Positions 14,201 through 21,116 of a stretch of DNA of 23,001 nt are shown here, in pieces (position 1 is the stretch's first letter; each line of letters opens with the position of its first letter). The notes below the pieces were generated by a model that ran no database searches, was not told the origin of the DNA, and worked only from the letters and a program-made list of their open reading frames with translations. This DNA comes from Eubacterium sp. (GTDB lineage Bacteria > Bacillota_A > Clostridia > Lachnospirales > Lachnospiraceae), in assembly GCA_023663915.1 (NCBI GenBank), contig JAMPGN010000043.1, forward strand, positions 1 to 23,001. The letters run 5' to 3'. The translations under genes and the position numbers were made by a program.

Positions 14201-14884
14201 AACATTTTCACCGGCGATACCGCCCGTATAATGTGCGCCTATAACCTTGCCGCTATTCACGCAGTCCATGATAATGCCGCTCTGCTCATTAAATCCTGTG
14301 ATGCCGCCGACATAATCCGTGCCTTCAACCGTCCCGTCAAAAGTACAGTGAATGATGATTCCGCTATTATCTCCCACAATACCGCCGACTACCATCTGGT
14401 TTCCAGAGGGGCGCACTTTACCCTCCACATTCAGATCTGCGATCACTGCCGTCCTCTGTGTATAGCAGAACAATCCTGTATACGATACGGAATCCTTGAC
14501 CGACAGACCGCTGATCGTGTGTCCCTGTCCGTCAAAATATCCCCCAAAAGTAGGTATGGACACAAAATCACTGCCCGCAAGATTTAAATCTTCCGTCAGA
14601 TATACTTTTTTGTCCTGAGACCATGTATCCAGCCAGCAATCTCTGGAAAACTTTTTCAAATCGTCCACAGAGCTTATGTACACTTCTTCCCACTCAGTCT
14701 CTTCATCCTCGTAAGCATCCAGCACCTCATTTGCATCTTCGATACTGGTAATCTCGTCAACTACTTCTTCGCTGTCCTGTTCCGACGCGTTCTTTTCTAT
14801 ATCTTCCTCTGCAAGAACATGCATAACTGGTGACACGGCAAGCAGTACAGCCATAATAAGGGAAGTTACTCTCTTTTTACACAT
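11201..14884 (-). CDS. Large GLUG-repeat surface protein with C-terminal membrane anchor
   Basis: This 1227-residue exported protein has a signal peptide (residues 1-25, ending HVLAEED), an acidic linker, and GLUG-type beta repeats (GGIVGDNSGII, GGITGFNEQSG, GGIAGENVGNI, GGIVGRQSGYV, GGIAGQT) to about 350. A long helical, coiled-coil region from about 350 to 770 follows. A second GLUG block (SGIAGTM, GGITGLQEMG, GGVAGQSL, AGIAGSGSG) ends near 960. Next come an InlB B-repeat-like segment (ISFYADEEEV to GFYADWDIKD), a small beta domain (VYVMQDGGWVRADTEL), a single membrane helix (LIYIIPAAVIVLIAVVFL) and a basic tail. Its ATG overlaps the transporter stop by 8 nt, so the two are translationally coupled and probably act together. 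The helical insert recalls YhgE/Pip-like partners of MMPL transporters, an inference. Confidence 0.8.
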   Translation of the reverse strand: MCKKRVTSLIMAVLLAVSPVMHVLAEEDIEKNASEQDSEEVVDEITSIEDANEVLDAYEDEETEWEEVYISSVDDLKKFSRDCWLDTWSQDKKVYLTEDLNLAGSDFVSIPTFGGYFDGQGHTISGLSVKDSVSYTGLFCYTQRTAVIADLNVEGKVRPSGNQMVVGGIVGDNSGIIIHCTFDGTVEGTDYVGGITGFNEQSGIIMDCVNSGKVIGAHYTGGIAGENVGNIVGCSNEAEINTSNEDKAVSLEDINIAQYVGLMDTSSNDEEANKEAAVVNNTIDSGGIAGLSVGIIQFCNNSGMVGYEHVGYNTGGIVGRQSGYVYACENTGSIYGRRDVGGIAGQTEPYIAIDLSEDIAYQLSENIDKMHDLAGRMLDDAGNESDTLSARLTIVQDFVDKALEDTSFLADRTVGWTDEMIGSVNEAVNRLDYMMDETAKENGVLDYTRDAAGNVKDAAGKLQDTVDSLDIYQYMTPEQRDQYNSAKANMENATKKYSEDYAKAVEAQENCCLAYYAFSDEEFNNPNQTNENDLKPADNTSWSWSGGSDDKNWENYIGINSWVHYSDANGESREFPQPSGTEQGELDHKLLEKVAETMYNMSDAVAGNASDYAKKQYRQAYGSIDGYEADMRGYLETMTDIVMSVQDKMTQTAAEQLSGAVGYVEDASDNLHSAGSEAKNIVETLNEMPDIALPQLGDDYRSKTNSLTANLQGLSENMGYLNGEVSSTNDVLIDDLQDINDQFSTIMKLYTDAIDGVLDMDYTKTFEDTSQEDAETSTDATIADCRNNGMVQGDINVSGIAGTMAIEYDFDLEGDVTGIEDARMNSTFLTKCVLRHNINMGKVTAQKSCAGGITGLQEMGTILRCENYGRITSSAGSYVGGVAGQSLSNIMNSYAKCTVSGEEYVAGIAGSGSGIKGCCAIVRTQDTTAFSGAIAGEVDGSKEVADNYFVSEEIAGIDRISYSGKAEPISYKEMLKIEGVPNRFRMMSISFYADEEEVKTVECPYGGNVPIEIYPEIPTKQGFYADWDIKDLSNMMYDEDVTVEYVRYLTTLASGQMRQNCQSVILVDGMFKQEDTLIVTEGVSADSVNGGSGNTGTLPENPTEHWTIEIPDDGEENHQIRYQAPEGQTEGVTVYVMQDGGWVRADTELMGIYHLFTVVGTEAEIAVCVHEKSVTDYLIYIIPAAVIVLIAVVFLARKIGKKRKARKKAAIVDKEKSLEAAMQKENG

Positions 14885-17381
14885 GTTCCTTCACCTCCCT
14901 GCTATTCAATTCCTCTGTCATCGTCTCGGACAGTTCCTTGTATTCTTCTTCCGTCAGTTCGGTCACATCTCCCGCTTCCACATAAGCGCTCACATTACCT
15001 CTGATAATCGCCTTCATCGTTCCGGTTACTGTACCGTCGATCTTACCACGCACGAGACCATCCACTTTTATCAGACCCGTAACGTTCTTCGTCCGGATCG
15101 GCATATTCATGACGAACGCTGTCTTCTCTATGATCGTATCGCCCACCAGCAGGATCTGCGGCAGCACAAACATCGTAATAAAAATGGAAATCAGTGTTCC
15201 ACGCCCTAAGCACTTACCAATGCCGAATATCGCCACATCCGATGTCATCTGTCCGATCAGGATACCGGATATTGCCAACATGGTTCCCGATGTAATGATC
15301 GTCGGGAAAGACTGGTTCATCGTGTCGATGATAGACTGTTTTCTGCCCATCTCCTTGCGCAGTTCCGTATACCGGCTGGCAATAACGATCGCATAGTCGA
15401 TATTCGCGCCCATCTGTATGGAGCTGACAATCAGATACCCCATGAAAAACAGATTGTCGTGCTGCAATGCCGGCACAGAGAAATTGATCCAGATACTTCC
15501 CTGAATGACCGCAATCAAAAGTACAGGCATACCTGCCGACTTAAAAGTAAACAGAAGTACCACCAGCACTACCAGAATCGACACCACGTTTACCACGATA
15601 TTATCCCTTGAAAAAGTTTTCTGTAAGTCGTACTGGCTTACCGATTCACCACAGACGAGCACTTTCTCGTTGTAATACCTGCCCGCGATCTCGTGCATTT
15701 CGTCGAGGAACGCAAATGTCTCGTCGCTTTCTTCCGGCAGTGTCAGATACACCAACATACGGCTGTAATTTTCACCTTGTAACTGGTTCTTAGCAAAATT
15801 CATCTGTTTGTAAGCGTCATCCAACGTCTCCTGAAGATCATCTTCCAAGGTGACGTACCCCTCTTCCACCTCGTCATACACAAACATAAACATATCAATC
15901 AGCGGCACCTGATATTCTGCCAGCCCATTGACGACCTTCGCGTAGTCCTCATCATTCACCGCGTATGCCGCATAGACTAATTCCGCAACCTCATAATCCA
16001 AGTCGATCAATTCCGAGAATTGCCTCGGAGTCAGCTTGTCCGTCAGATTGTATCCGTCCATCGCCTCAATATTAGCAAGCCCCATCGTGTAATCCACTTC
16101 CGGACAGGCATCGAGGTCACGCAGAAGCGCCTTCTCATTCTCATAACTTCCTGCCGGCACAATTAACGCTACCATATTCGATTCACCGAAGTTCGTCTCC
16201 TGCATCTCCTCCGCCTTCTGTACGCTGTTCTGCAAAGGCGGCGTGACCGTACTGTATCCGAACACATAAGGACAACCACTGGAAATCTTGTATGCCGCGA
16301 TAATAACGATCAGAAAAAGCGGTGCGACAAGATATCTGGACACATAGGCAAACTTACCGACAATCGGAATCTCCGGAATAAAATTCTTATGTTTTGTTTT
16401 CTCCATAAGATTCGAGAATAACATAATCACGCCCGGCATCAGCAAGAATACCGCACATAAACTGAGTAAAATCGCCTTAATCAGCACAACGCCCATATCG
16501 GGACCCATCTTATACTGCATAAATGTCATAGCGATCAGACCACCGATCGTTGTAAGCGAACTGCCCGCAATTTCGGGAATCGCCTTGCTGAGCGCGACGA
16601 TGATCGCCTCCCTTGCTTCAAGCGCCGCATGTTCCTCTTTATATCTGTTTAAAAGGATCACTGCATAGTCTACCGACAACGCTAACTGTAACACGATTGT
16701 GACAGAATCGGATACAAAAGAAATCGTACCTAACAGGAAATTCGTACCCATATTTAAAATCGCCGCAGACAGGAATGTAATCAACAGTACCGGAATCTCC
16801 GCGTATGCCTGCGTCGTCAGTAAAAGCACCGACACCACGATGATGGCAACCAAAACGGTGATCGTATTCATCTCCTGCCCGATCAGCTCCGACTGCGTAT
16901 CCCCAAGAGCGGTGGTCAGATAATAATCATAGCCTTCCATTAGCTCTTTGACCCCGTCTAAAGCGGTAAGACATGCATCATCATTCTCATCATAGTCAAA
17001 CGTGATATTGTAATAAGCCGACCCATTCGTATAATGTTCCTCCGTATCATCAAAATCCACCGAGAAAACACCCGCCGCCTGCTCTAAACGCGCATCGATT
17101 TTCTCCGCCTGTTCATAGGACACATTGGCAACCATGACATTGCATGTCCCGTATGTAATAAATTCCTCCGCCATGAGGTCAAGCCCCTGCTTGGTCTCCG
17201 TAGTTCCCGGCAGATAATGCGCCATGGAGTTCTCCACTTTCACCCAGTTTCTCGATATGGCAGAAAAAATAATCAGGAGACCGAAGAGCAGGAAAAAGAG
17301 ATTTCTCTTATCCACAATAAACCCGCATATCTTCAACATCGCCTGATTACCATTCTTTTTCGTATTTAATTCGTTATCCAT
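14877..17381 (-). CDS. MMPL/RND-family membrane transporter
   Basis: This 834-residue polytopic protein has the two-fold RND layout. A first helix (LFFLLFGLLIIFSAIS, about 29-45) is followed by an extracellular loop to about 170, a block of helices to about 345, a second extracellular loop and a second helix block to about 760. Both halves carry the MMPL signature around helix 4: SVDYAVILLNRYKEE and NIDYAIVIASRYTEL, with the Asp thought to relay protons. Such proteins export lipids, fatty acids or glycolipids. The ATG has AGGAGG 9 nt upstream and a good promoter. The C-terminus is odd: about 75 hydrophilic residues with a Gly-Xaa-Val ladder (VDGLVRGKIDGTVTG) like a bactofilin strand set, then an acidic tail. 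Translation couples to the GLUG protein. Confidence 0.9.
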   Translation of the reverse strand: MDNELNTKKNGNQAMLKICGFIVDKRNLFFLLFGLLIIFSAISRNWVKVENSMAHYLPGTTETKQGLDLMAEEFITYGTCNVMVANVSYEQAEKIDARLEQAAGVFSVDFDDTEEHYTNGSAYYNITFDYDENDDACLTALDGVKELMEGYDYYLTTALGDTQSELIGQEMNTITVLVAIIVVSVLLLTTQAYAEIPVLLITFLSAAILNMGTNFLLGTISFVSDSVTIVLQLALSVDYAVILLNRYKEEHAALEAREAIIVALSKAIPEIAGSSLTTIGGLIAMTFMQYKMGPDMGVVLIKAILLSLCAVFLLMPGVIMLFSNLMEKTKHKNFIPEIPIVGKFAYVSRYLVAPLFLIVIIAAYKISSGCPYVFGYSTVTPPLQNSVQKAEEMQETNFGESNMVALIVPAGSYENEKALLRDLDACPEVDYTMGLANIEAMDGYNLTDKLTPRQFSELIDLDYEVAELVYAAYAVNDEDYAKVVNGLAEYQVPLIDMFMFVYDEVEEGYVTLEDDLQETLDDAYKQMNFAKNQLQGENYSRMLVYLTLPEESDETFAFLDEMHEIAGRYYNEKVLVCGESVSQYDLQKTFSRDNIVVNVVSILVVLVVLLFTFKSAGMPVLLIAVIQGSIWINFSVPALQHDNLFFMGYLIVSSIQMGANIDYAIVIASRYTELRKEMGRKQSIIDTMNQSFPTIITSGTMLAISGILIGQMTSDVAIFGIGKCLGRGTLISIFITMFVLPQILLVGDTIIEKTAFVMNMPIRTKNVTGLIKVDGLVRGKIDGTVTGTMKAIIRGNVSAYVEAGDVTELTEEEYKELSETMTEELNSREVKEHV

Positions 17382-17411
17382 CGTAAAGCGCCTCCTACAC
17401 TCTTCGAGGGC

Positions 17412-17440
17412 ATTATAACACTATGATATTTTTTTGACAA
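17412..17440 (-). promoter_or_regulatory. Strong sigma-A promoter of the transporter-GLUG operon
   Basis: On the minus strand TTGTCA (17440-17435), exactly 17 nt, TATAAT (17417-17412). This is the best promoter match in the window and lies 30 nt upstream of the transporter start codon. Confidence 0.8.
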
Positions 17441-17459
17441 TCTTTTATATCATAGATAT
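17421..17459. promoter_or_regulatory. Candidate operator: inverted repeats overlapping the transporter promoter
   Basis: CTATGATAT (17421-17429) and ATATCATAG (17447-17455) form 9-bp arms that bracket the -35 element, and ATATC ATA GATAT (17447-17459) is a second, tighter dyad. The half site CTATGATAT recurs at 18098-18106 in a palindrome before the ferritin-like gene, suggesting one regulator for both. The nearby TetR protein is the obvious candidate but this is inference. Confidence 0.45.
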
Positions 17460-17518
17460 CGACTACATTTTTGACATTTTGTATATTTCAGTCGAACTTC
17501 AAACGTCTTATATGCCGC

Positions 17519-18061
17519 TTACTGCCGCTGTAACATCTGCAGCAGCATAATATGATATTCTTCATCCTGAATAATCCTCTTAAGCATCGCATTCACATAA
17601 TCGTCCTCAATTAAGCTGATATGATACTCATACTGTTCGATCACCGCCCGCTCCGCCTCAAGATTCGCCGCTATAATCTGTTCCCTGTTGTCTGCCAAAT
17701 TCGTATATTCCGGTGTCCACATCTGCGTCCCGGTTCTCGTCTTGATCTCAAAATTGATATGCCCGCCCAATAGTAAGATCATTTCCCCCAATATCTGCAG
17801 ATGCGTCATTTCCGCTATCGCCATTCCTACGATCGTCTTTGCCGCTGCACACTGATGACAGCACAGACAGCTCTCCCCGTGAATATACTGCATGGCGGCA
17901 GTCAGTTCCGACACAGCCCCGCAATAATCCAAAGTAAGCAGATTTGCATAAAACTGATTTTCTTCCCTGACTCTGACCGGCGGATATGGCAGCGGAAGAT
18001 TCAACGCCGCCATACCGCTGAAACTACAGTCATTTTGTAATACTTGTTCCATTCCATCCAT
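17519..18061 (-). CDS. Ferritin-like diiron protein with a Cys cluster
   Basis: This 180-residue four-helix protein of the ferritin-like superfamily is closest in style to rubrerythrin/Mn-catalase-like proteins of clostridia. Likely metal ligands are E52 (VSELTAAMQY), E84 and H87 (IAEMTHLQILGE), a Glu near 136 (NLEAERAV), and E167/E168 with H170 (QDEEYH). Between the first two helices sits CLCCHQC (C65, C67, C68, C71), unusual for the fold and possibly a metal or redox site. The ATG at 18061 is chosen for AGGAGA about 9 nt upstream; the ATG at 18082 lacks a ribosome site. It follows oleate hydratase by 73 nt. Role probably peroxide or iron handling, unproven. Confidence 0.8.
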   Translation of the reverse strand: MDGMEQVLQNDCSFSGMAALNLPLPYPPVRVREENQFYANLLTLDYCGAVSELTAAMQYIHGESCLCCHQCAAAKTIVGMAIAEMTHLQILGEMILLLGGHINFEIKTRTGTQMWTPEYTNLADNREQIIAANLEAERAVIEQYEYHISLIEDDYVNAMLKRIIQDEEYHIMLLQMLQRQ

Positions 18062-18095
18062 AGCACATGCTTCTCCTGTCATGGCTTTCTATTCA

Positions 18096-18114
18096 TTCTA
18101 TGATATTCATAGAA
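18096..18114. promoter_or_regulatory. Perfect 19-bp palindrome, candidate operator
   Basis: TTCTATGA, TAT, TCATAGAA: 8-bp perfect arms in the gap between oleate hydratase and the ferritin-like gene. It shares CTATGATAT with the transporter promoter region. No T run follows, so it is not a terminator. Confidence 0.5.
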
Positions 18115-18134
18115 GCAATATGCTATGCTGAAAA

Positions 18135-20111
18135 CTAAATCATTCCATCCTTTAATACATTCTGATCCCGCAGTACTTTCTCGACCACAGTACCTTTAAC
18201 CACATGCAGAATCGGTTTCTTTAACGCATTGAAAGGTCCCGGAAGTTCGATCTCCAACGGGGACTTTCCATCCATCAGTTTCACACTGCTGCTCAATAAT
18301 TCGCGGATATCATACACACTGCCCCATACTTCCGGCACGCCTCTGTCCACGCCAAGCAGTCCGTACACAGCCTCCATAGCTGTTCTGACAGAATACTCTG
18401 TAGTAAATACAGTATCTCTGGGAGTCTCCGCAAACTGTCCTAAAAATGCAAAATTTACGCAGCCATCAGGAATAACATCTGGGCGGTCTCCCTTCCTTCT
18501 CGGCATAAAGAACGCCGTGATATAAGGCATCATAGTAGGAACGCAGACTGCACTGTTTTCCGCCAGGTCTGGAATATCCTTTTCCGGCACGCCCAGATGA
18601 TACAACCACTCCTCCGTGATCTCCTTACCTGTACACTCTTTCATCGGCTTCTTGACATAATCGCCCGGTACATCGGTAAACAATCCATACACCCATACGC
18701 AGACTTTATCTTTATCCTGATCTTTGAACTGTCCTTGCCTGTTGATCGTCCAGCTCAGAAGCCATGAAGAATCTTTGCAGCTCACGATACCGCCGGTCAC
18801 GACTTTACCGCTCTTTGGATCGCGTTTACAGATATCCGTGATGTAAGGTATAATCTTATCGTCCAGTGTCGTGACGGTCGCAGATTCCCAATTTGTCTTC
18901 GCTATATCGGAACAGAATTTCTCCGGATGACCAAACGCCGCATCCTGTTTCGCAATGTTCTTCCACAAATTCCAGCATCCACTTGTGCGAACTTCCGCAT
19001 CGCCGTTAGGCGCATGGTTCTGATCGCCATAGATCGTTCCTTCCGTACAGCTTCCGTTGGTGACGAATACAAGATCATTTTCAGTGAGAACAATCCCCTT
19101 CTCCACACCCTTCACTTTACATTCGATTGCCTTTGCGACTTTTTTGTCTTCCTTTCTATCAAAAATAACATTTGTCACTTCCGTGTTAAACTGGAAATCC
19201 ACACCCGCCTCTTCCAGATATCTCTGCATCGGAAGGATCAGCGAATCATACTGATTGTATTTGGTAAATTTCAAGGCGCTGAAATCCGGCAAGCCGGCAA
19301 TATGGTGGATAAATCTCTGGAAATACAATTTCATCTCCAATGCGCTATGCCAATTCTCAAACGCAAACATCGTCCGCCAATATAACCAGAATGTCGAGTC
19401 AAACACTTCATCATCAAATACATCCTCGATCGTCTTATCATACAGATCTTCGTCCTTAGTCATGAAAAGTTTCATGATCTCCATACAACCCTTCTGGCTG
19501 AGATTAAACTTACCGTCTGTATGCGCGTCCTCTCCACGATTCACAGTCGCACGGCAGAGCGAATAATTCGGGTCTTCCTTGTTCAGCCAATAATACTCGT
19601 CTAGCACCGAAACCCCCGGTGTCTCAATAGACGGAATACTGCGGAACAAATCCCACAGACATTCAAAATGATTCTCCATCTCGCGTCCGCCTCTCATAAC
19701 GTATCCTCTCGTCGGATCGTTGATTCCGTCACACGCACCGCCCGCAATATCCATTGCCTCCAATATATGTATGTGATCACCGGGCATCTGTCCGTCGCGC
19801 ACTAAAAAGCATGCCGCTGCCAGTGATGCCAGACCACTTCCTACAATATAGGCATTCTTATCGTCAACGCCTTCCGGTTTTTTCGGTCTTGCAAAAGCCT
19901 CATAATTGCCGTTCGTATAATAAATCCCCTTACTGTTCTTGTCGTACCTTCCCAGCTCTGTGTTACGGTACTGTGTGTCTGCTGATGCCTTTTTAGATGC
20001 TGCATGGTTTCCTGTCGCAGCCTTTTTATGGTTTTTGGCTGCATAGGCTGCCGCGCCTGCACCCGCTGCCACCGCTGCTACTCCGAGTCCGATTCCTTTT
20101 TTACTTGCCAT
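18135..20111 (-). CDS. ohyA: Oleate hydratase with N-terminal hydrophobic extension
   Basis: Adds water to the double bond of oleate and related unsaturated fatty acids (FAD as structural cofactor), giving 10-hydroxystearate and lowering their toxicity. The 658 residues include the dinucleotide-binding GSGLASLAAA (91-100), LEAMDIAGGACDG, and the family hallmark MRGGREMENHFECLWDLF with the catalytic Glu near 144. Later blocks FRSIPSIETPGVSVLDEYYW, NQYDSLILPMQRYL and FLGQFAETPRDTVFTTEYS are equally typical. Unusual is the N-terminus: residues 6-25 (GIGLGVAAVAAGAGAAAYAA) form a hydrophobic Ala/Gly segment that could anchor the enzyme. The ATG at 20111 has AAGGTGG 8 nt upstream; GTG at 20123 is a weaker alternative. 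It has its own promoter after the TetR terminator. Confidence 0.93.
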   Translation of the reverse strand: MASKKGIGLGVAAVAAGAGAAAYAAKNHKKAATGNHAASKKASADTQYRNTELGRYDKNSKGIYYTNGNYEAFARPKKPEGVDDKNAYIVGSGLASLAAACFLVRDGQMPGDHIHILEAMDIAGGACDGINDPTRGYVMRGGREMENHFECLWDLFRSIPSIETPGVSVLDEYYWLNKEDPNYSLCRATVNRGEDAHTDGKFNLSQKGCMEIMKLFMTKDEDLYDKTIEDVFDDEVFDSTFWLYWRTMFAFENWHSALEMKLYFQRFIHHIAGLPDFSALKFTKYNQYDSLILPMQRYLEEAGVDFQFNTEVTNVIFDRKEDKKVAKAIECKVKGVEKGIVLTENDLVFVTNGSCTEGTIYGDQNHAPNGDAEVRTSGCWNLWKNIAKQDAAFGHPEKFCSDIAKTNWESATVTTLDDKIIPYITDICKRDPKSGKVVTGGIVSCKDSSWLLSWTINRQGQFKDQDKDKVCVWVYGLFTDVPGDYVKKPMKECTGKEITEEWLYHLGVPEKDIPDLAENSAVCVPTMMPYITAFFMPRRKGDRPDVIPDGCVNFAFLGQFAETPRDTVFTTEYSVRTAMEAVYGLLGVDRGVPEVWGSVYDIRELLSSSVKLMDGKSPLEIELPGPFNALKKPILHVVKGTVVEKVLRDQNVLKDGMI

Positions 20112-20152
20112 TCTGACAACCACCTTTCTTGTAAATGAACTATTATGCCCAT

Positions 20153-20181
20153 ATTGTACGTACTTTGAACTGATAATCCAA
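20153..20181 (-). promoter_or_regulatory. Promoter and possible operator of oleate hydratase
   Basis: On the minus strand TTGGAT (20181-20176), 17 nt, TACAAT (20158-20153). A second reading is TTCAAA, 16 nt, CATAAT ending at 20142. The palindrome GTACGTAC (20156-20163) overlaps the -10 and would suit a TetR-type repressor. Confidence 0.5.
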
Positions 20182-20186
20182 TTTAC

Positions 20187-20229
20187 AAAAAAGGCAAATT
20201 GATAAAAAACTTATCATTCAGCCTTTTTT
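20187..20229. terminator. Bidirectional terminator between TetR gene and oleate hydratase
   Basis: AAAAAAGGC (20187-20195) pairs with GCCTTTTTT (20221-20229), and inside it TGATAA (20200-20205) pairs with TTATCA (20211-20216). The stem ends in T runs on both strands. It closes the TetR operon 32 nt past its stop. Confidence 0.8.
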
Positions 20230-20260
20230 GATTAATAAACGAACGGACTCGAAAATCACC

Positions 20261-20830
20261 CTAATGCCCTTTCCGCATTTCTTCAAAATTATGTATGGAA
20301 TTTGTAATGCTGCCGCGAAGCGTAACACTCATTAATTCCACGATTTTTCCATAATCGTCTTTCATTCCACGCTCGATCCAGTCGAGCATAACTCCCACAA
20401 AACCATATTTATAGAACTCTGCTATAAATACCTTGTCCTCCTGCAAAAGATCAACGTCCTTACATTTTTCTTCCACTACATCGGCAATGAGCTGGTACGT
20501 CAGTTTATGCAGATAATTCTCAACTTTCCCACGGTCAATGGCTCGATAAACATTCAAAATAAAAGGTCTGTTTTCCATAACAGCCTCGAAGATCTGATAA
20601 ATTCCTTCCTGCCATGTGTCATAAGTTTTCTTGCCCTGCAACGCACGCCTGCCGTCCTCAATACAACACCATTCAACCAGATCATATATATCCTTAAAAT
20701 GATAATAAAATGACATACGGCTGATGCCGCAATCCGCAGTCAGGTCATTGATCGTTATCTTGTCCAACGTTTTATTCATAAGAAGTTTCTTAAGCGATGC
20801 TTCTAATGCGTACTTCGTAGTGTTAGGCAC
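20261..20830 (-). CDS. TetR/AcrR-family regulator
   Basis: The N-terminal DNA-binding domain is plain: ALEASLKKLLMNKTLDKITINDLTADCGISRMSFYYHFKDIYDLV region, with the recognition helix at GISRMSFYYHF. The C-terminal half is a helical ligand domain like those of DhaS-type TetR proteins. I choose the GTG at 20830 (VPNTTKYALEAS), because GGAGGG lies 7 nt upstream and relatives start there; the ATG at 20845 has no ribosome site. Length 189 residues. It starts 16 nt after the 71-residue protein gene, so they share a transcript. Adjacent oleate hydratase and the downstream MMPL transporter are likely targets, as in the FarR/FarE pair of S. aureus; this is inference from context. Confidence 0.88.
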   Translation of the reverse strand: MPNTTKYALEASLKKLLMNKTLDKITINDLTADCGISRMSFYYHFKDIYDLVEWCCIEDGRRALQGKKTYDTWQEGIYQIFEAVMENRPFILNVYRAIDRGKVENYLHKLTYQLIADVVEEKCKDVDLLQEDKVFIAEFYKYGFVGVMLDWIERGMKDDYGKIVELMSVTLRGSITNSIHNFEEMRKGH

Positions 20831-20846
20831 AATAATTCCCTCCATT

Positions 20847-21062
20847 TCAGTACTCTTTTGATATAGTATCTATGCCGCATCGTTCCATAAATTGCTGCAG
20901 ATCACTCTCGTTGCGGATCAGCATGATCTCCTCAAATTTTCCAGTCTGAAGATTCTTAAACCCTGCCACCTGCTCTCCGTTGCAAATACTGCATTTCAAT
21001 AGCGGTTTCTGTATTTGTTTATCGTAGTCATAATGCGTCTGAGACGTCTTTTTCTTAAACAT
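20847..21062 (-). CDS. Conserved 71-residue protein, function unknown
   Basis: A small soluble protein starting MFKKKTSQTHYDYDKQIQKP (first 20 residues), with AGGA 8 nt upstream of the ATG at 21062. The core reads LKCSICNGEQVAGFKN, LQTGKFEEIMLIRNESDLQQFMERCGI. The CSIC pair might bind metal, but two Cys alone do not make a site. I recall near-identical small proteins in Lachnospiraceae, sometimes mislabelled as aspartate dehydrogenase; there is no dehydrogenase fold here. It precedes the TetR gene and may share its regulation. Confidence 0.75.
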   Translation of the reverse strand: MFKKKTSQTHYDYDKQIQKPLLKCSICNGEQVAGFKNLQTGKFEEIMLIRNESDLQQFMERCGIDTISKEY

Positions 21063-21086
21063 GTATATATTCCTTTCTGCTAATAA

Positions 21087-21116
21087 ATTATATGACTTCA
21101 TTCGTGTAAGCACCAA
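21087..21116 (-). promoter_or_regulatory. Possible promoter for the small protein and TetR gene
   Basis: On the minus strand TTGGTG (21116-21111), 18 nt, then a perfect TATAAT (21092-21087), 24 nt before the start codon at 21062. It overlaps the end of the AlbA gene. Confidence 0.45.
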
